From assembly GCA_032615215.1 (NCBI GenBank), contig CP128433.1, positions 4,944,501-5,008,500 of the forward strand: a DNA stretch of 64,000 nt. Direction: 5' to 3'. Source of the stretch: Microbulbifer sp. MKSA007 (GTDB lineage: Bacteria; Pseudomonadota; Gammaproteobacteria; Pseudomonadales; Cellvibrionaceae). The translations under genes were made by a program, and so were the position numbers. Under the pieces are notes generated by a model. It ran no database searches, had not been told where the DNA came from, and saw nothing but the letters and a program-made list of their open reading frames with translations. Positions 35,428-43,553 of this stretch are shown one piece after another. The stretch's first letter is position 1; every line of letters begins with the position of its first letter.

Positions 35428-35667
35428 GTGACCGCGCCGCAGGCCACTATTTTCAGTGTAGCTCTAAACGACAATTGGGAAGTTATGCAAACTGCCCTGC
35501 GGGTCATGAAAGGAGAGGAAGGGAAAAAACTAATAAGGCAGGAAGGAAAGAATACACTTCGCTCGGGGGACCATATGAGGCATATGGATGGCGATTATGA
35601 GCTTATAGGGGTGTATACACAGCGCATCTCGAGAGAAGTGTATTCTTTCCTTCTGACCCAAGAGTAA
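35428..35667 (+). CDS. Possible small ORF across an inverted repeat (doubtful)
   Basis: A reading frame of 79 codons with a GTG start, or 60 codons from ATG 35485 with GGGAAG upstream. The peptide is not recognised and has no signal or membrane segment. It ends just before the CGGCAGCCC hairpin. A long inverted repeat lies inside it, and a perfect repeat is easier to explain as nucleic-acid structure than as protein. I report it only as a possibility. Confidence 0.2.
   Translation: MTAPQATIFSVALNDNWEVMQTALRVMKGEEGKKLIRQEGKNTLRSGDHMRHMDGDYELIGVYTQRISREVYSFLLTQE
35539..35655. repeat. Long inverted repeat with nested palindromes
   Basis: GAAGGAAAGAATACACTTC (35542-35560) is mirrored exactly at 35635-35653. 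Allowing one mismatch, the arms extend to 24 bp (35542-35565 and 35630-35653); a CAG/CTG pair with one bulged G adds three more. The 64-nt central part holds two further palindromes, CCATATG-AGG-CATATGG (35571-35587) and GTGTATACAC (35611-35620). It could form one large cruciform or RNA hairpin with internal stems. It sits in the 412-bp gap between the HdeD-like gene and the aminotransferase. No known element is recognised. Confidence 0.75.
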
Positions 35668-35679
35668 TTTGGAGAGAAC

Positions 35680-35702
35680 GGCAGCCCGAACGGGCTGCCG
35701 CA
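35680..35702. terminator. Hairpin downstream of aminotransferase
   Basis: CGGCAGCCC / GGGCTGCCG with a GAAC loop lies just after the aminotransferase stop on the minus strand. Only a short T/C-rich stretch (TTCTCT) follows on that strand, so it is a moderate terminator. Confidence 0.55.
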
Positions 35703-35711
35703 ATAGTATAA

Positions 35712-37025
35712 TCAGGCCAGAGCGCCGATCACACCACGCAGTTTATCCACAACAGCATCGATCTCGTGCTTCTCGATAATCAGCGGTGGGGACATACACA
35801 GGGCATCGCCAATACCGCGGGCCATCACTCCAGCTTCCCAGGCCATACCAGAGACTTTAGCTCCGTATTTCCCTTTCAGATCCTGCGGCGCGCGCAACTC
35901 AATAGCGCCCACTAAACCGTAATTGCGCACATCGATCACATTGTCCAGGTCAGCCAGGCTGTGCAAAGCATTTTCCCAATGCTGACCAATTTCACCGGCA
36001 GCGCGGGTCAACAGGCCTTCGCGCTCGTAAATATCCAAAGTCGCCATACCCGCAGCACAGGCAACCGGATGTGCTGAGTAGGTATAACCGTGGAAGAATT
36101 CCACCGCACCATCGGGAGCCGCATTCATCACGGTTTTATAAATTTCATCGCTGACAAATACCGCACTCAGGGGCACTGTGGCATTGGTAATCCCCTTTGC
36201 GGAGGTGATCATATCCGGGGTCACACCGAACTCCGTGGAGGCAAATGCAGAGCCGGTACGGCCCCAGCCAGAGATGACTTCATCAAAAATCAGCAGCAGG
36301 TCGTGCTTATCACAAATTTCCCGCAGGCGTTGCAGGTAGCCTTTGGGAGGCAGTACCACACCGCCTGCACCGGCAAACGGCTCAACAATCACAGCGGCAA
36401 TCTGGTCGGCACCGTGGAAAGCTACCAGTCTCTCCAGGTCTTCAGCCAACTCAATACCGTGCTCCGGCAGGCCACGACTAAATGCATTGCGCTCAATGTC
36501 CAGGGTATGACGCATATGGTTGGCTTTCACCGGCTGGCCGAAACCCTGGTAGTTGGGAGGAATACCGCCCACAGAAATACCGCCGAAGTTTACGCCGTGA
36601 TAACCCTTCTCACGGCCGATAAACATAGTGCGAGTGCCCTTGCCGCGTACACGCTGGTATTGCAGGGCAATTTTCAGGGCGCTCTCAACTGCCTCGGAAC
36701 CGGAATTACCGAAGAACACATGGTCCAGGCCATCGGGAGTGTGCTTTACCAGACGCTCGGAATATTCGAAACCCAATTCGTGGCCGAAATTAAAAATAGA
36801 GCTGTAGTCGAGTGTTTTTGCCTGCTGGTAAATTGCCTCTGCAATTTCAGAACGGCAGTGACCCGCATTACTGCACCACAAACCCGCAGTCGCATCAATA
36901 ACCTGGCGACCGCCTTTCTCCGTGAGATAAATCCCCTCGGCGTGCTCTACAATTCTCGGTGCAGACTTAAAGGTGCGGTTGGGGGTAAACGGCATCCAGA
37001 AAGCATCGGTTTGCATCTCAGACAT
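35712..37025 (-). CDS. Class III omega-amino acid:pyruvate aminotransferase
   Basis: A 437-residue PLP aminotransferase. The PLP lysine is Lys277 in TSAKGITNATVPLSAV; LLIFDEVISGWGRTG and FFGNSGSEAVESAL give the cofactor site. The N-terminal DAFWMPFTPNRTFK is typical of beta-alanine/omega-amino acid:pyruvate transaminases. The succinate-semialdehyde dehydrogenase gene lies 126 nt upstream in the same direction, with a LysR gene diverging beyond it. The pair would convert GABA or beta-alanine via the semialdehyde to a carboxylate. GABA is favoured by the GabD-like partner; beta-alanine with malonate semialdehyde is the alternative. Confidence 0.92.
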   Translation of the reverse strand: MSEMQTDAFWMPFTPNRTFKSAPRIVEHAEGIYLTEKGGRQVIDATAGLWCSNAGHCRSEIAEAIYQQAKTLDYSSIFNFGHELGFEYSERLVKHTPDGLDHVFFGNSGSEAVESALKIALQYQRVRGKGTRTMFIGREKGYHGVNFGGISVGGIPPNYQGFGQPVKANHMRHTLDIERNAFSRGLPEHGIELAEDLERLVAFHGADQIAAVIVEPFAGAGGVVLPPKGYLQRLREICDKHDLLLIFDEVISGWGRTGSAFASTEFGVTPDMITSAKGITNATVPLSAVFVSDEIYKTVMNAAPDGAVEFFHGYTYSAHPVACAAGMATLDIYEREGLLTRAAGEIGQHWENALHSLADLDNVIDVRNYGLVGAIELRAPQDLKGKYGAKVSGMAWEAGVMARGIGDALCMSPPLIIEKHEIDAVVDKLRGVIGALA

Positions 37026-37151
37026 AGTATTAATCTCCGCAAGTTCCCTGAAGTTTCAAACTCTTAAGTAGGGGAGCCACAGGCTCCCGAAAATCGGTTC
37101 GGGCGCTTGTCACCTAGGACAAGCGCAGGCCAGTTGTGTTCAGACCGGGAC

Positions 37152-38597
37152 TCAGGCCCCGAAACAGCAATATTTGGTCTCGTAAAATTCGGCCATACCC
37201 TCGACACCGCCCTCGCGGCCAATACCGGACTCTTTAACACCACCGAAGGGTGCCACAGTGGTGGAGAAAACCCCGGTGTTACAGGCAATCATGCCGTAAT
37301 CGAGCGCCTCTACCACACGATTGGCTCGGCGAATGTTTTCACTCATCACGTAAGCCGCCAAGCCGTAGGGCGTTTCATTCGCACGGCGAACCACATCTTC
37401 CTCATCGGAAAACTTCTGTACCGCCGCCAGAGGGCCAAAAATTTCCTCCTGGGCGATACGCATGGTATCGGTAACTCCAGTGAGGATGGTTGGCGCAAAA
37501 AAGTTATCGCCATTGGCCAGCTGCTCACCGCCAATTTCAATTTTTGCTCCGGCCTCAACCGCATCCTGTACCAGCCCTTGAACCCGGTCCACAGCCCTGC
37601 GGAAGATCATCGGGCCCATATTGACCCCTTCCTCGGTAGCGTGGCCGATCTTCAGGGCGGCAACCTGCTCGCGCAGCTTTTCCACAAACTCATCGTGCAC
37701 GGATTCGTGCACGTAAATACGATTGGTGGCCACGCACACCTGGCCAGCATTGCGGAATTTGGTCGCCATACAGGCGCTGACTGCGGTATCCATATCCGCA
37801 TCGTCAAATACGATAAACGGCGCGTTGCCGCCGAGCTCCATGGACATTTTTTTCACGGTGCTGGCACACTGGGACATCAACAGCTTGCCCACAGCAGTGG
37901 AGCCGGTGAAGGTGAATTTGGCCACACGGGGATCTTGGGTCAGAACCTTGCCAATTCCCGGAGAATCACTGCCGGTAACTACATTGATAGTCCCCTTGGG
38001 CAGGCCCGCTTCTTCCGCCAATTGACACAGCGCCAGAGCAGATAGTGGCGTCTCCAGGGCCGGTTTGATCACCACAGTACAGCCCGCCGCCAGTGCCGGA
38101 CCCGCCTTGCGGGTGATCATGGCGTTGGGGAAGTTCCAGGGAGTAATACAGGACACCACGCCCACCGGCTGGCGGATGGTATTCAGGCGCATGGCCGGGT
38201 TGTGGGTCGGGATTGTCTGGCCGTAGGCCCGGCGGCACTCTTCCGCGAACCACTCAATAAAGGAAGCCCCGTAGATAATCTCACCTTTCGCTTCCGCTAC
38301 CGGCTTGCCCTGCTCCAGGCTAAGGATCATTGCCAGGTCATCGCTGTTATCCACGATCAGCTGGTACCAGCGCTTGAGCACCGCAGCTCTCTCACCAGCT
38401 GTACGGCGGCTCCATGCCGGGAAGGCTTCACTGGCAGCCGCCACTGCCGCCTCGGCATCCTCTGTGGTACCGTCGGCCACACGGCCCAGCAACTCACCAT
38501 TTGCCGGGTCACATACATCTACAGTGGCGGCAGCGTCACGCCATTCGCCCGCTATATAGTTCTGAAATTTCAACAGGTCCGAATTTGCAAGTTTCAC
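37152..38597 (-). CDS. gabD: NAD(P)-dependent succinate-semialdehyde dehydrogenase
   Basis: A 481-residue aldehyde dehydrogenase, the normal GabD length. The active-site region shows PWNFPNAMITRK, the catalytic Glu in SMELGGNAPFIVFDDAD and nucleophile Cys288 in KFRNAGQVCVATNR. It should oxidise succinate semialdehyde to succinate. It is first in the minus-strand operon with the aminotransferase, and the LysR gene diverges from its promoter, where an 8-bp inverted repeat lies. Family membership is certain; substrate assignment rests on resemblance and context. Confidence 0.92.
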   Translation of the reverse strand: MKLANSDLLKFQNYIAGEWRDAAATVDVCDPANGELLGRVADGTTEDAEAAVAAASEAFPAWSRRTAGERAAVLKRWYQLIVDNSDDLAMILSLEQGKPVAEAKGEIIYGASFIEWFAEECRRAYGQTIPTHNPAMRLNTIRQPVGVVSCITPWNFPNAMITRKAGPALAAGCTVVIKPALETPLSALALCQLAEEAGLPKGTINVVTGSDSPGIGKVLTQDPRVAKFTFTGSTAVGKLLMSQCASTVKKMSMELGGNAPFIVFDDADMDTAVSACMATKFRNAGQVCVATNRIYVHESVHDEFVEKLREQVAALKIGHATEEGVNMGPMIFRRAVDRVQGLVQDAVEAGAKIEIGGEQLANGDNFFAPTILTGVTDTMRIAQEEIFGPLAAVQKFSDEEDVVRRANETPYGLAAYVMSENIRRANRVVEALDYGMIACNTGVFSTTVAPFGGVKESGIGREGGVEGMAEFYETKYCCFGA

Positions 38598-38685
38598 AGG
38601 AAAATTCCTAGTAAATAGATGTTATTAGTAGTATGCGGCGATTCTGGCCGCAGCTGACTGAGGAGAATAGTAGTATTTTTCCAAC

Positions 38686-38710
38686 TAAAGTTTATATTTA
38701 TCAAACTTTA
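38686..38710. promoter_or_regulatory. LysR-type operator palindrome between lysR and gabD
   Basis: TAAAGTTT (38686-38693) and AAACTTTA (38703-38710) form a perfect 8-bp inverted repeat with a 9-bp AT-rich spacer. It fits the T-N11-A spacing expected of LysR boxes and is centred between the divergent lysR and gabD starts. It is likely the binding site of the adjacent regulator. Confidence 0.7.
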
Positions 38711-38758
38711 ATTATATCTACAGCCAGAAACCATCTCAGCGCCCCAGGAAGTGCAGCT

Positions 38759-39685
38759 ATGAGCAAAACCAAAAACGCCCTGGGAGGCCGCCTCAGCGAT
38801 ATGGATTTGCGCCTGTTGCGCGTCTTCCGCGAGGTTGTGCACGCCGGAGGCATCACCCCTGCCGAAGTCACCCTGAATATCAGCCGCTCCACGATCAGTG
38901 TGCATATCTCCGACCTGGAGACACGGCTGGGTATGCAGTTGTGCTTGCGCTCTCGAGGCAGGGCCGACTTCAAACTGACCCCGGAGGGGGAGGCCTTGTA
39001 TCGGGCTATTTTGGAGCTCGATGGGCACCTGGATACCTTCAAAAGCCAGGTCAATGCAATCCAATCCCAACTCACCGGTACCCTGCGCCTGGTAATGCCC
39101 GACGATGTATTGGAAATACCGCAACTGAACTTGCCCGGAACTATCACCCAACTGCGTGAGAAGGCCCCGCAACTCCACCTGGAAGTACAACTGGCCGCCC
39201 CTCAGGAACTCGAGCTGGAAATCCTCGCAGGCCGCGCCGATATCGGTATCAACCCCCTGCACTCACGCCGACCGGGGCTGGAGTACCAACCCCTGTTTTA
39301 TCACCAATCGATTCTCTATTGCAGTAACAGCCACCCCTGTGCCCAGGTGTCAGCTATTGATGAGGAGCTACTCACCCTGCAGGAGTTAGCTGCGCCCAGT
39401 CATACTGTTCTCTCTGGTGCGGCGCACCTGTATCGATTGTTTCCCAAGCGATCCACAGCCAACCATATGGCGGCCAGGTTGGCGATGATACTTTCTGGAT
39501 GCTTTGTGGGTTTCCTACCGGAATACCTGGCCCGCAGATATGTCGGGGAAGGAACCCTGCTCCCCCTGCTACCGGAGAAGTTTCACTACCAAATACAAAA
39601 TGCTGTCACCTTCAAAAAAAGTGCAACAACTCATCCCGCTGTGCAGCTTTTTTTGGAAGCCTTGCAAATCAATAGACAGATATAG
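38759..39685 (+). CDS. LysR-family transcriptional regulator
   Basis: A 308-residue LTTR. The winged helix-turn-helix (about residues 14-75) reads DMDLRLLRVFREVVHAGGIT, then LNISRSTISVHISDLETRLG and LTPEGEALY. The effector-binding part follows. ATG 38759 is preferred because AGGAAG lies 7 nt upstream; the frame from 38633 runs through the operator palindrome. It diverges from gabD-aminotransferase, so it likely controls that operon in response to a GABA-like or semialdehyde ligand, and itself by the shared operator. The effector identity is inference. Confidence 0.9.
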   Translation: MSKTKNALGGRLSDMDLRLLRVFREVVHAGGITPAEVTLNISRSTISVHISDLETRLGMQLCLRSRGRADFKLTPEGEALYRAILELDGHLDTFKSQVNAIQSQLTGTLRLVMPDDVLEIPQLNLPGTITQLREKAPQLHLEVQLAAPQELELEILAGRADIGINPLHSRRPGLEYQPLFYHQSILYCSNSHPCAQVSAIDEELLTLQELAAPSHTVLSGAAHLYRLFPKRSTANHMAARLAMILSGCFVGFLPEYLARRYVGEGTLLPLLPEKFHYQIQNAVTFKKSATTHPAVQLFLEALQINRQI

Positions 39686-39916
39686 CCACTGCTGTTTATC
39701 CCTGGTGATACTGAAATAATCGAGTCAAGAATCCAGTAAATAGAGAGATAAGCATTTTAAAAATTACCAACTACTTATGATCGGTCCTTTATTGTGGAAA
39801 TTGTCATAATAATTAAATAAATTTAAACATAAAAACACAACCAAAAAGTAAATCATCTGTAACTTAATGCGCCACAGTGGTAATCTCCTCCTCCAATAGA
39901 ATTACAGGGATAACCC

Positions 39917-40294
39917 GTGATAGATTTTAAAAACTCACCAGTATTTAAACTCAAGCCTATAGATATCTCTGAATCCAGGGATGACTTTAATAAGTTCCTG
40001 ATCGAGGGGGAATTTATTTTTGCAGGTTTTAAAACTATTCGCGATCAGGTAGTTTTCACCAACAAACGCATTATTGCCGCCAATGTTCAGGGTATCACCG
40101 GCTCAAAAGTAGATTACACCTCTTTACCTTTCAGTAAGATCCAAGCATTTTCTGTTGAGACCGCTGGTACTTTTGATCTGGACTGTGAAATAGAAGTTTA
40201 TTTAAGCGAGATCGGCAAGGTAAGGTTCGAAATAAGAGGTTCTTTCGATCTTATTCAGTTCAACAAATATATCAGCCAATACATATTGGACTGA
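39917..40294 (+). CDS. PH-domain (bPH) protein
   Basis: A 125-residue single-domain protein with the bacterial pleckstrin-homology pattern: EFIFAGFKTIRDQVVFTNKR, then VDYTSLPFSKIQAFSVETAG. The C-terminal helix is FDLIQFNKYISQYI. The start is a GTG with AGGGAT upstream. No signal or membrane segment is present. It may bind a protein or lipid partner; the function is unknown. A small unrecognised gene follows 88 nt downstream. Confidence 0.75.
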   Translation: MIDFKNSPVFKLKPIDISESRDDFNKFLIEGEFIFAGFKTIRDQVVFTNKRIIAANVQGITGSKVDYTSLPFSKIQAFSVETAGTFDLDCEIEVYLSEIGKVRFEIRGSFDLIQFNKYISQYILD

Positions 40295-40382
40295 TATCAA
40301 TCCTTAGTAAATACACAAAATAACTGGGGCTCAGCAGCTCCCACAACTTTATCAATCAACCCGATAATAGAGAGGGATGTCC

Positions 40383-40613
40383 ATGTCGCAAATCTGGTTA
40401 GAAAGCCTAATTACTGAAAATGCACAACAAGGCTTTGAACTTGCAATGAAACTATCCAGGATGGGAGTTAAGTATACCCAGCCTTCAGATGAAGTACGGG
40501 GTAAGCTGAGGTCCGCCTATGAGGAAAATGCAGACAGCCTGATCGCCTCCTCACAGGTTGTTGCCATTAATTTCCAAACTGTTGCAGCAGCCAATAATTA
40601 CTGGCGCGGCTAA
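40383..40613 (+). CDS. Small hypothetical protein
   Basis: A 76-residue soluble protein, helical by composition (SQIWLESLITENAQQGFELA), not recognised. I choose ATG 40383 because GAGGG (40372-40376) is correctly spaced to it; ATG 40377 abuts the ribosome-binding site. It lies in the same direction as the PH-domain gene. It ends about 48 nt before the first MITE-like repeat. Likely real because of the ribosome-binding site and open codon pattern. Confidence 0.5.
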   Translation: MSQIWLESLITENAQQGFELAMKLSRMGVKYTQPSDEVRGKLRSAYEENADSLIASSQVVAINFQTVAAANNYWRG

Positions 40614-41163
40614 AGGGTTAAGAATGCATTATCTTTGTAGAACGGGTAACGCATTCGAGGTAGCCTCTGAATAACTCCGTAATGCCTCTGCGGGCCTTGA
40701 AGGCTGCAGATGTTAGGCGCAGCTCGCCGCGAATGGCCGTAGCCCTTGGCAAGAGCTGCAACGCAGCAGCTGTAGCCTTCAAGGCCCGCTCTTCGGGGCT
40801 CGCAGAGCGATTCACACTCCGCGTTGCGACTTCTTGAAAGGTCTAGACATTCCTGCGAAGCCGCGTCTTGATTGTGAACCGCTTTGCAAGCCAGAGGTAT
40901 CACGCAGTTATTCAGAGGCTCCCTAAATCTGCAAACATTCAAACAATTTCCCTTCATCTCCTCCTCAATAATTTATGGCCTTTTTGTGCTACAAACACTC
41001 TGATTCTGTACTAAAAATTAGCCATAACTATAGGTAGCTGCAAGATCGTCATATTCACTGTTGACGCTCTCGACCTTATTGATATTTATAAACATCGAGA
41101 TACCGTCTTTGGCACAAGATAGATTAACTCAACGACCAGTAATATTGCGCCTCAAATGGGAAG
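40614..41163. other. Intergenic region holding MITE copy 1
   Basis: The 550-bp gap holds the MITE-like repeat (40662-40920) and then about 240 bp of AT-rich sequence before the SnoaL-like gene. No other gene is seen; frames inside the repeat are accidental. Confidence 0.6.
40662..40920. repeat. MITE-like repeat, copy 1
   Basis: A 259-bp element beginning AGCCTCTGAATAACTCCGT and ending in its complement, AGTTATTCAGAGGCT. The terminal inverted repeats are about 30 bp with three mismatches. An internal inverted repeat pairs GGCCTTGAAGGCT with AGCCTTCAAGGCC. By eye it is about 93% identical to the copy at 59061-59317, in the same orientation. No transposase or convincing coding frame is present. 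A clear target-site duplication is not seen at this copy. Confidence 0.85.
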
Positions 41164-41697
41164 ATGTATGAGATGGAATACAATGACGATGAAAAGTACT
41201 TAATTAAACTTTGGGAAACCCATACCGAGGCCGAATTCGATCTAAAAGATGCCGACGCCGCAATTGCTACCATGACAGAAAATCCCGTATTAATTCATGT
41301 ACCGGTTAATACCGGCGCAACGGGAAAAGAACCCTTACGAAAATTTTATAGGGATATATTTATTCCTCAAATGCCAGCGGATATAAATTTACAGCTTCTT
41401 TCCCGCACCGTGGGCAAAGACAGCCTAGTGGATGAGTTTATTCTTCACTTTACCCATTCTATTCGTATGGATTGGTTCGCACCTGGTATCGAAGCAACAG
41501 GGAAGAAGCTATCAGTCCCCCATGTGGGAATTATTAGCTTCTCCAATAGAAAAATCTGTTCTGAGCATATTTACTGGGACCAAGCGACTGTCTTGGATCA
41601 ATTGGGTATATTGCAGTCAGGTCTACCGGTAACAGGAAGTAGTCAATGTCATCGTTTGCTGAATAGTAATGCTCCGGCAAATGAGCTGATACCGTAA
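41164..41697 (+). CDS. SnoaL-like / NTF2-fold protein
   Basis: A 177-residue protein with the SnoaL-like ester-cyclase pattern: LWETHTEAEFDLKDADAAIA, a middle FYRDIFIPQMP segment, and the conserved EHIYWDQATVLDQLGIL near the C-terminus. Members act on polyketide-like or aromatic substrates or as small-molecule binders. The start could also be ATG 41173; GGGAAG abuts 41164, so the two are hard to separate. It is monocistronic and unconnected to a pathway here. Confidence 0.75.
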   Translation: MYEMEYNDDEKYLIKLWETHTEAEFDLKDADAAIATMTENPVLIHVPVNTGATGKEPLRKFYRDIFIPQMPADINLQLLSRTVGKDSLVDEFILHFTHSIRMDWFAPGIEATGKKLSVPHVGIISFSNRKICSEHIYWDQATVLDQLGILQSGLPVTGSSQCHRLLNSNAPANELIP

Positions 41698-41911
41698 CCT
41701 TCATACCCAACGGGTAAAATCCAAGCCAACGCCCAGACTGACCAGTTGGTCATGTATAGGCCGAGGAAAGTATCCATAACTGAATCTAAAAGGTGAGGAC
41801 TTGCGTCTAACTACTATAATTTAAATAAATGATATAGCGATTAGGATTTACGGTAACATCAGTAGATTACCGTTTTCACTAATAAATTTTACCGAATTGG
41901 TAGGGGTAGTT

Positions 41912-42373
41912 ATGCGAACACTTGGAAATTTCCTCTGGTTTATCTTTGGTGGTGTCTTTATGGGACTCTGCTGGTGGTTTTGCTCGCTGATTGCCTTTAT
42001 CAGTATTATTGGTATTCCCTGGGGAAGAGCCTGCTTTGTAATCGGCAAATTTTCTTTTTTCCCCTTCGGCAAGGAGGCAATTTCCCGAGAAGAACTCACC
42101 CTGCGCGGTGATATTGGGACAAGTGGCTTTGGTTTAGTCGGAAATATTATCTGGTTCCTATTGGCTGGCATCTGGCTCGCTATTGGCCACCTTCTGCATG
42201 CTATTGCCTGTTTCATTACCATTATTGGAATACCTTTTGGTTTGCAGCACCTTAAGCTTGCAGCAATTTCACTCTCTCCGATAGGTAAGACTATTGTCAG
42301 CAAGGAAGTAGCCCATTCCGCTAAAATGCGTAATGCAGATGTTGAAGTGACCAGATTAAGAAGTGGTACTTAA
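41912..42373 (+). CDS. YccF-domain inner membrane protein
   Basis: A 153-residue membrane protein with the repeated YccF motif (IISIIGIPWGRACFVIGKFSF-like, then FITIIGIPFGLQHLKLAAI). Four hydrophobic stretches are visible. Starts at ATG 41912 after GGGGT. Function unknown; in enterobacteria YccF is an inner membrane protein of unknown role. A GGGGCTATT / AATAGCCCC hairpin (42409-42431) follows and may end its transcript. Confidence 0.85.
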   Translation: MRTLGNFLWFIFGGVFMGLCWWFCSLIAFISIIGIPWGRACFVIGKFSFFPFGKEAISREELTLRGDIGTSGFGLVGNIIWFLLAGIWLAIGHLLHAIACFITIIGIPFGLQHLKLAAISLSPIGKTIVSKEVAHSAKMRNADVEVTRLRSGT

Positions 42374-42408
42374 GTAAACATACATTAACAATGATACCGT
42401 ACCAACTT

Positions 42409-42431
42409 GGGGCTATTAATAAAATAGCCCC
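42409..42431 (+). terminator. Hairpin after yccF-like gene
   Basis: GGGGCTATT / AATAGCCCC with a 5-nt loop lies 36 nt after the stop. It has no T tract, so the function as terminator is uncertain. Confidence 0.45.
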
Positions 42432-42634
42432 GAGCTCTCAAGCCTCATCGTATTAACTCGACCATAAAAACTTTCAGATCAGAAAAATCACTCTATTAAT
42501 TTTGTTATAAGTAGATACGATTAATTTATAGTATTCAATTTTGAATCCATCCATTAATATCAAATTCAGAGCTATTCATTTCGTACGGCAATTAGGCAAC
42601 CTATAGAAACTAAATAATAAAATAAGGATATTTA

Positions 42635-43453
42635 ATGAAAAACATAGCAAGACAAATCTCTGGCTCAATTATACTTTCTTTGGGGCTTATTGGCCTGGAT
42701 GCCTATGCGGATCCAGTAAAAAATACAGAGCCCGCACAGGTTATGCTTTTTGGTAGTTTTCATTTTAGCAACCCCGGTAAGGATATGGTGAAAACACAAG
42801 TTATTAATGTTTATACCGAAGAAAATCAAAACTATTTGGAAGACTTATCCTCACGGATTGCCACTGACTCACCAACACATGTTCTTCTGGAATGTCACAC
42901 CAATGACGAAAGCAAAATGAACCTTCGCTTTGCCAAATATATTAAAGGTGAGCATAAGTTAAATATAGGAGAAAGCGAACAACTGGGATTTAGGGTAGCC
43001 AAGAAGGCGGGCCTATCAAAAGTAAATTGCTATGATTCGGATCAGGATCTTCCTTACGGCGAGCTTTTATCCTATCTGGAGAAGAGTTCTCCCGAGAGGA
43101 AAAAGTTGATAGATGATTACCTTGAAGCCTGGGGAAAACGCTTCAATGACTTGTATGCCTCATCAACCTTGGAGCAAGCTCTTGATAAACACAATGACCC
43201 CGCCGAAGACAAAGTAAACCTAGGCTCCTATATAATGCTCAATGACGTTGGCCAAGGTGATAACTTTATCGGTGCCGATCTATCCTCCAAATGGTGGTCC
43301 AGAAACTTCCGTATGTATGCCAATATCCAAGCCGTCGCCCAACCGGGTACCAAAGTTTTCGTTCTCGGTGGACAGGGGCATAGCTCTATAATGAGACCGA
43401 TGCTCGAATTGGATGATCAACGTGAAACCTGGGATGTCCGCAGTTATTTCTAA
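42635..43453 (+). CDS. DUF5694 family secreted protein (TraB-like)
   Basis: A 272-residue protein with a signal peptide (IILSLGLIGLDAYA). The domain opens VMLFGSFHFSNPGKDMV and closes GGQGHSSIMRPML with a conserved RNFRMYANIQ. These segments mark DUF5694, which resembles the TraB/ChaN-type fold. The conserved histidines and acidic residues (FGSFHFSNP, LLECHTND, GQGHSS) suggest a metal or catalytic site. Function unknown; periplasmic location is likely. Confidence 0.8.
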   Translation: MKNIARQISGSIILSLGLIGLDAYADPVKNTEPAQVMLFGSFHFSNPGKDMVKTQVINVYTEENQNYLEDLSSRIATDSPTHVLLECHTNDESKMNLRFAKYIKGEHKLNIGESEQLGFRVAKKAGLSKVNCYDSDQDLPYGELLSYLEKSSPERKKLIDDYLEAWGKRFNDLYASSTLEQALDKHNDPAEDKVNLGSYIMLNDVGQGDNFIGADLSSKWWSRNFRMYANIQAVAQPGTKVFVLGGQGHSSIMRPMLELDDQRETWDVRSYF

Positions 43454-43553
43454 AAAAGGCTCAACACCAAAGTCAGCCCCTTAGGGGGAGGAGCCCTGCC
43501 ACTGGTTTTATAGATAGAGTAGAACTTTATCTACACCCCAAAGGCAGGGCGCT

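Noticed and set aside
36090..37067. A 325-codon plus-strand frame
   Set aside because: It is fully antisense to the class III aminotransferase, whose frame has intact motifs, so this frame is accidental.
37107..38045. A 312-codon plus-strand frame opposite gabD
   Set aside because: The opposite strand has an intact aldehyde dehydrogenase with catalytic residues; this frame has no signature.
40694..40916. Coding frames inside the repeat at 40662-40920
   Set aside because: They sit wholly within a repeat with terminal inverted repeats and differ between the two copies, so they are not genes.
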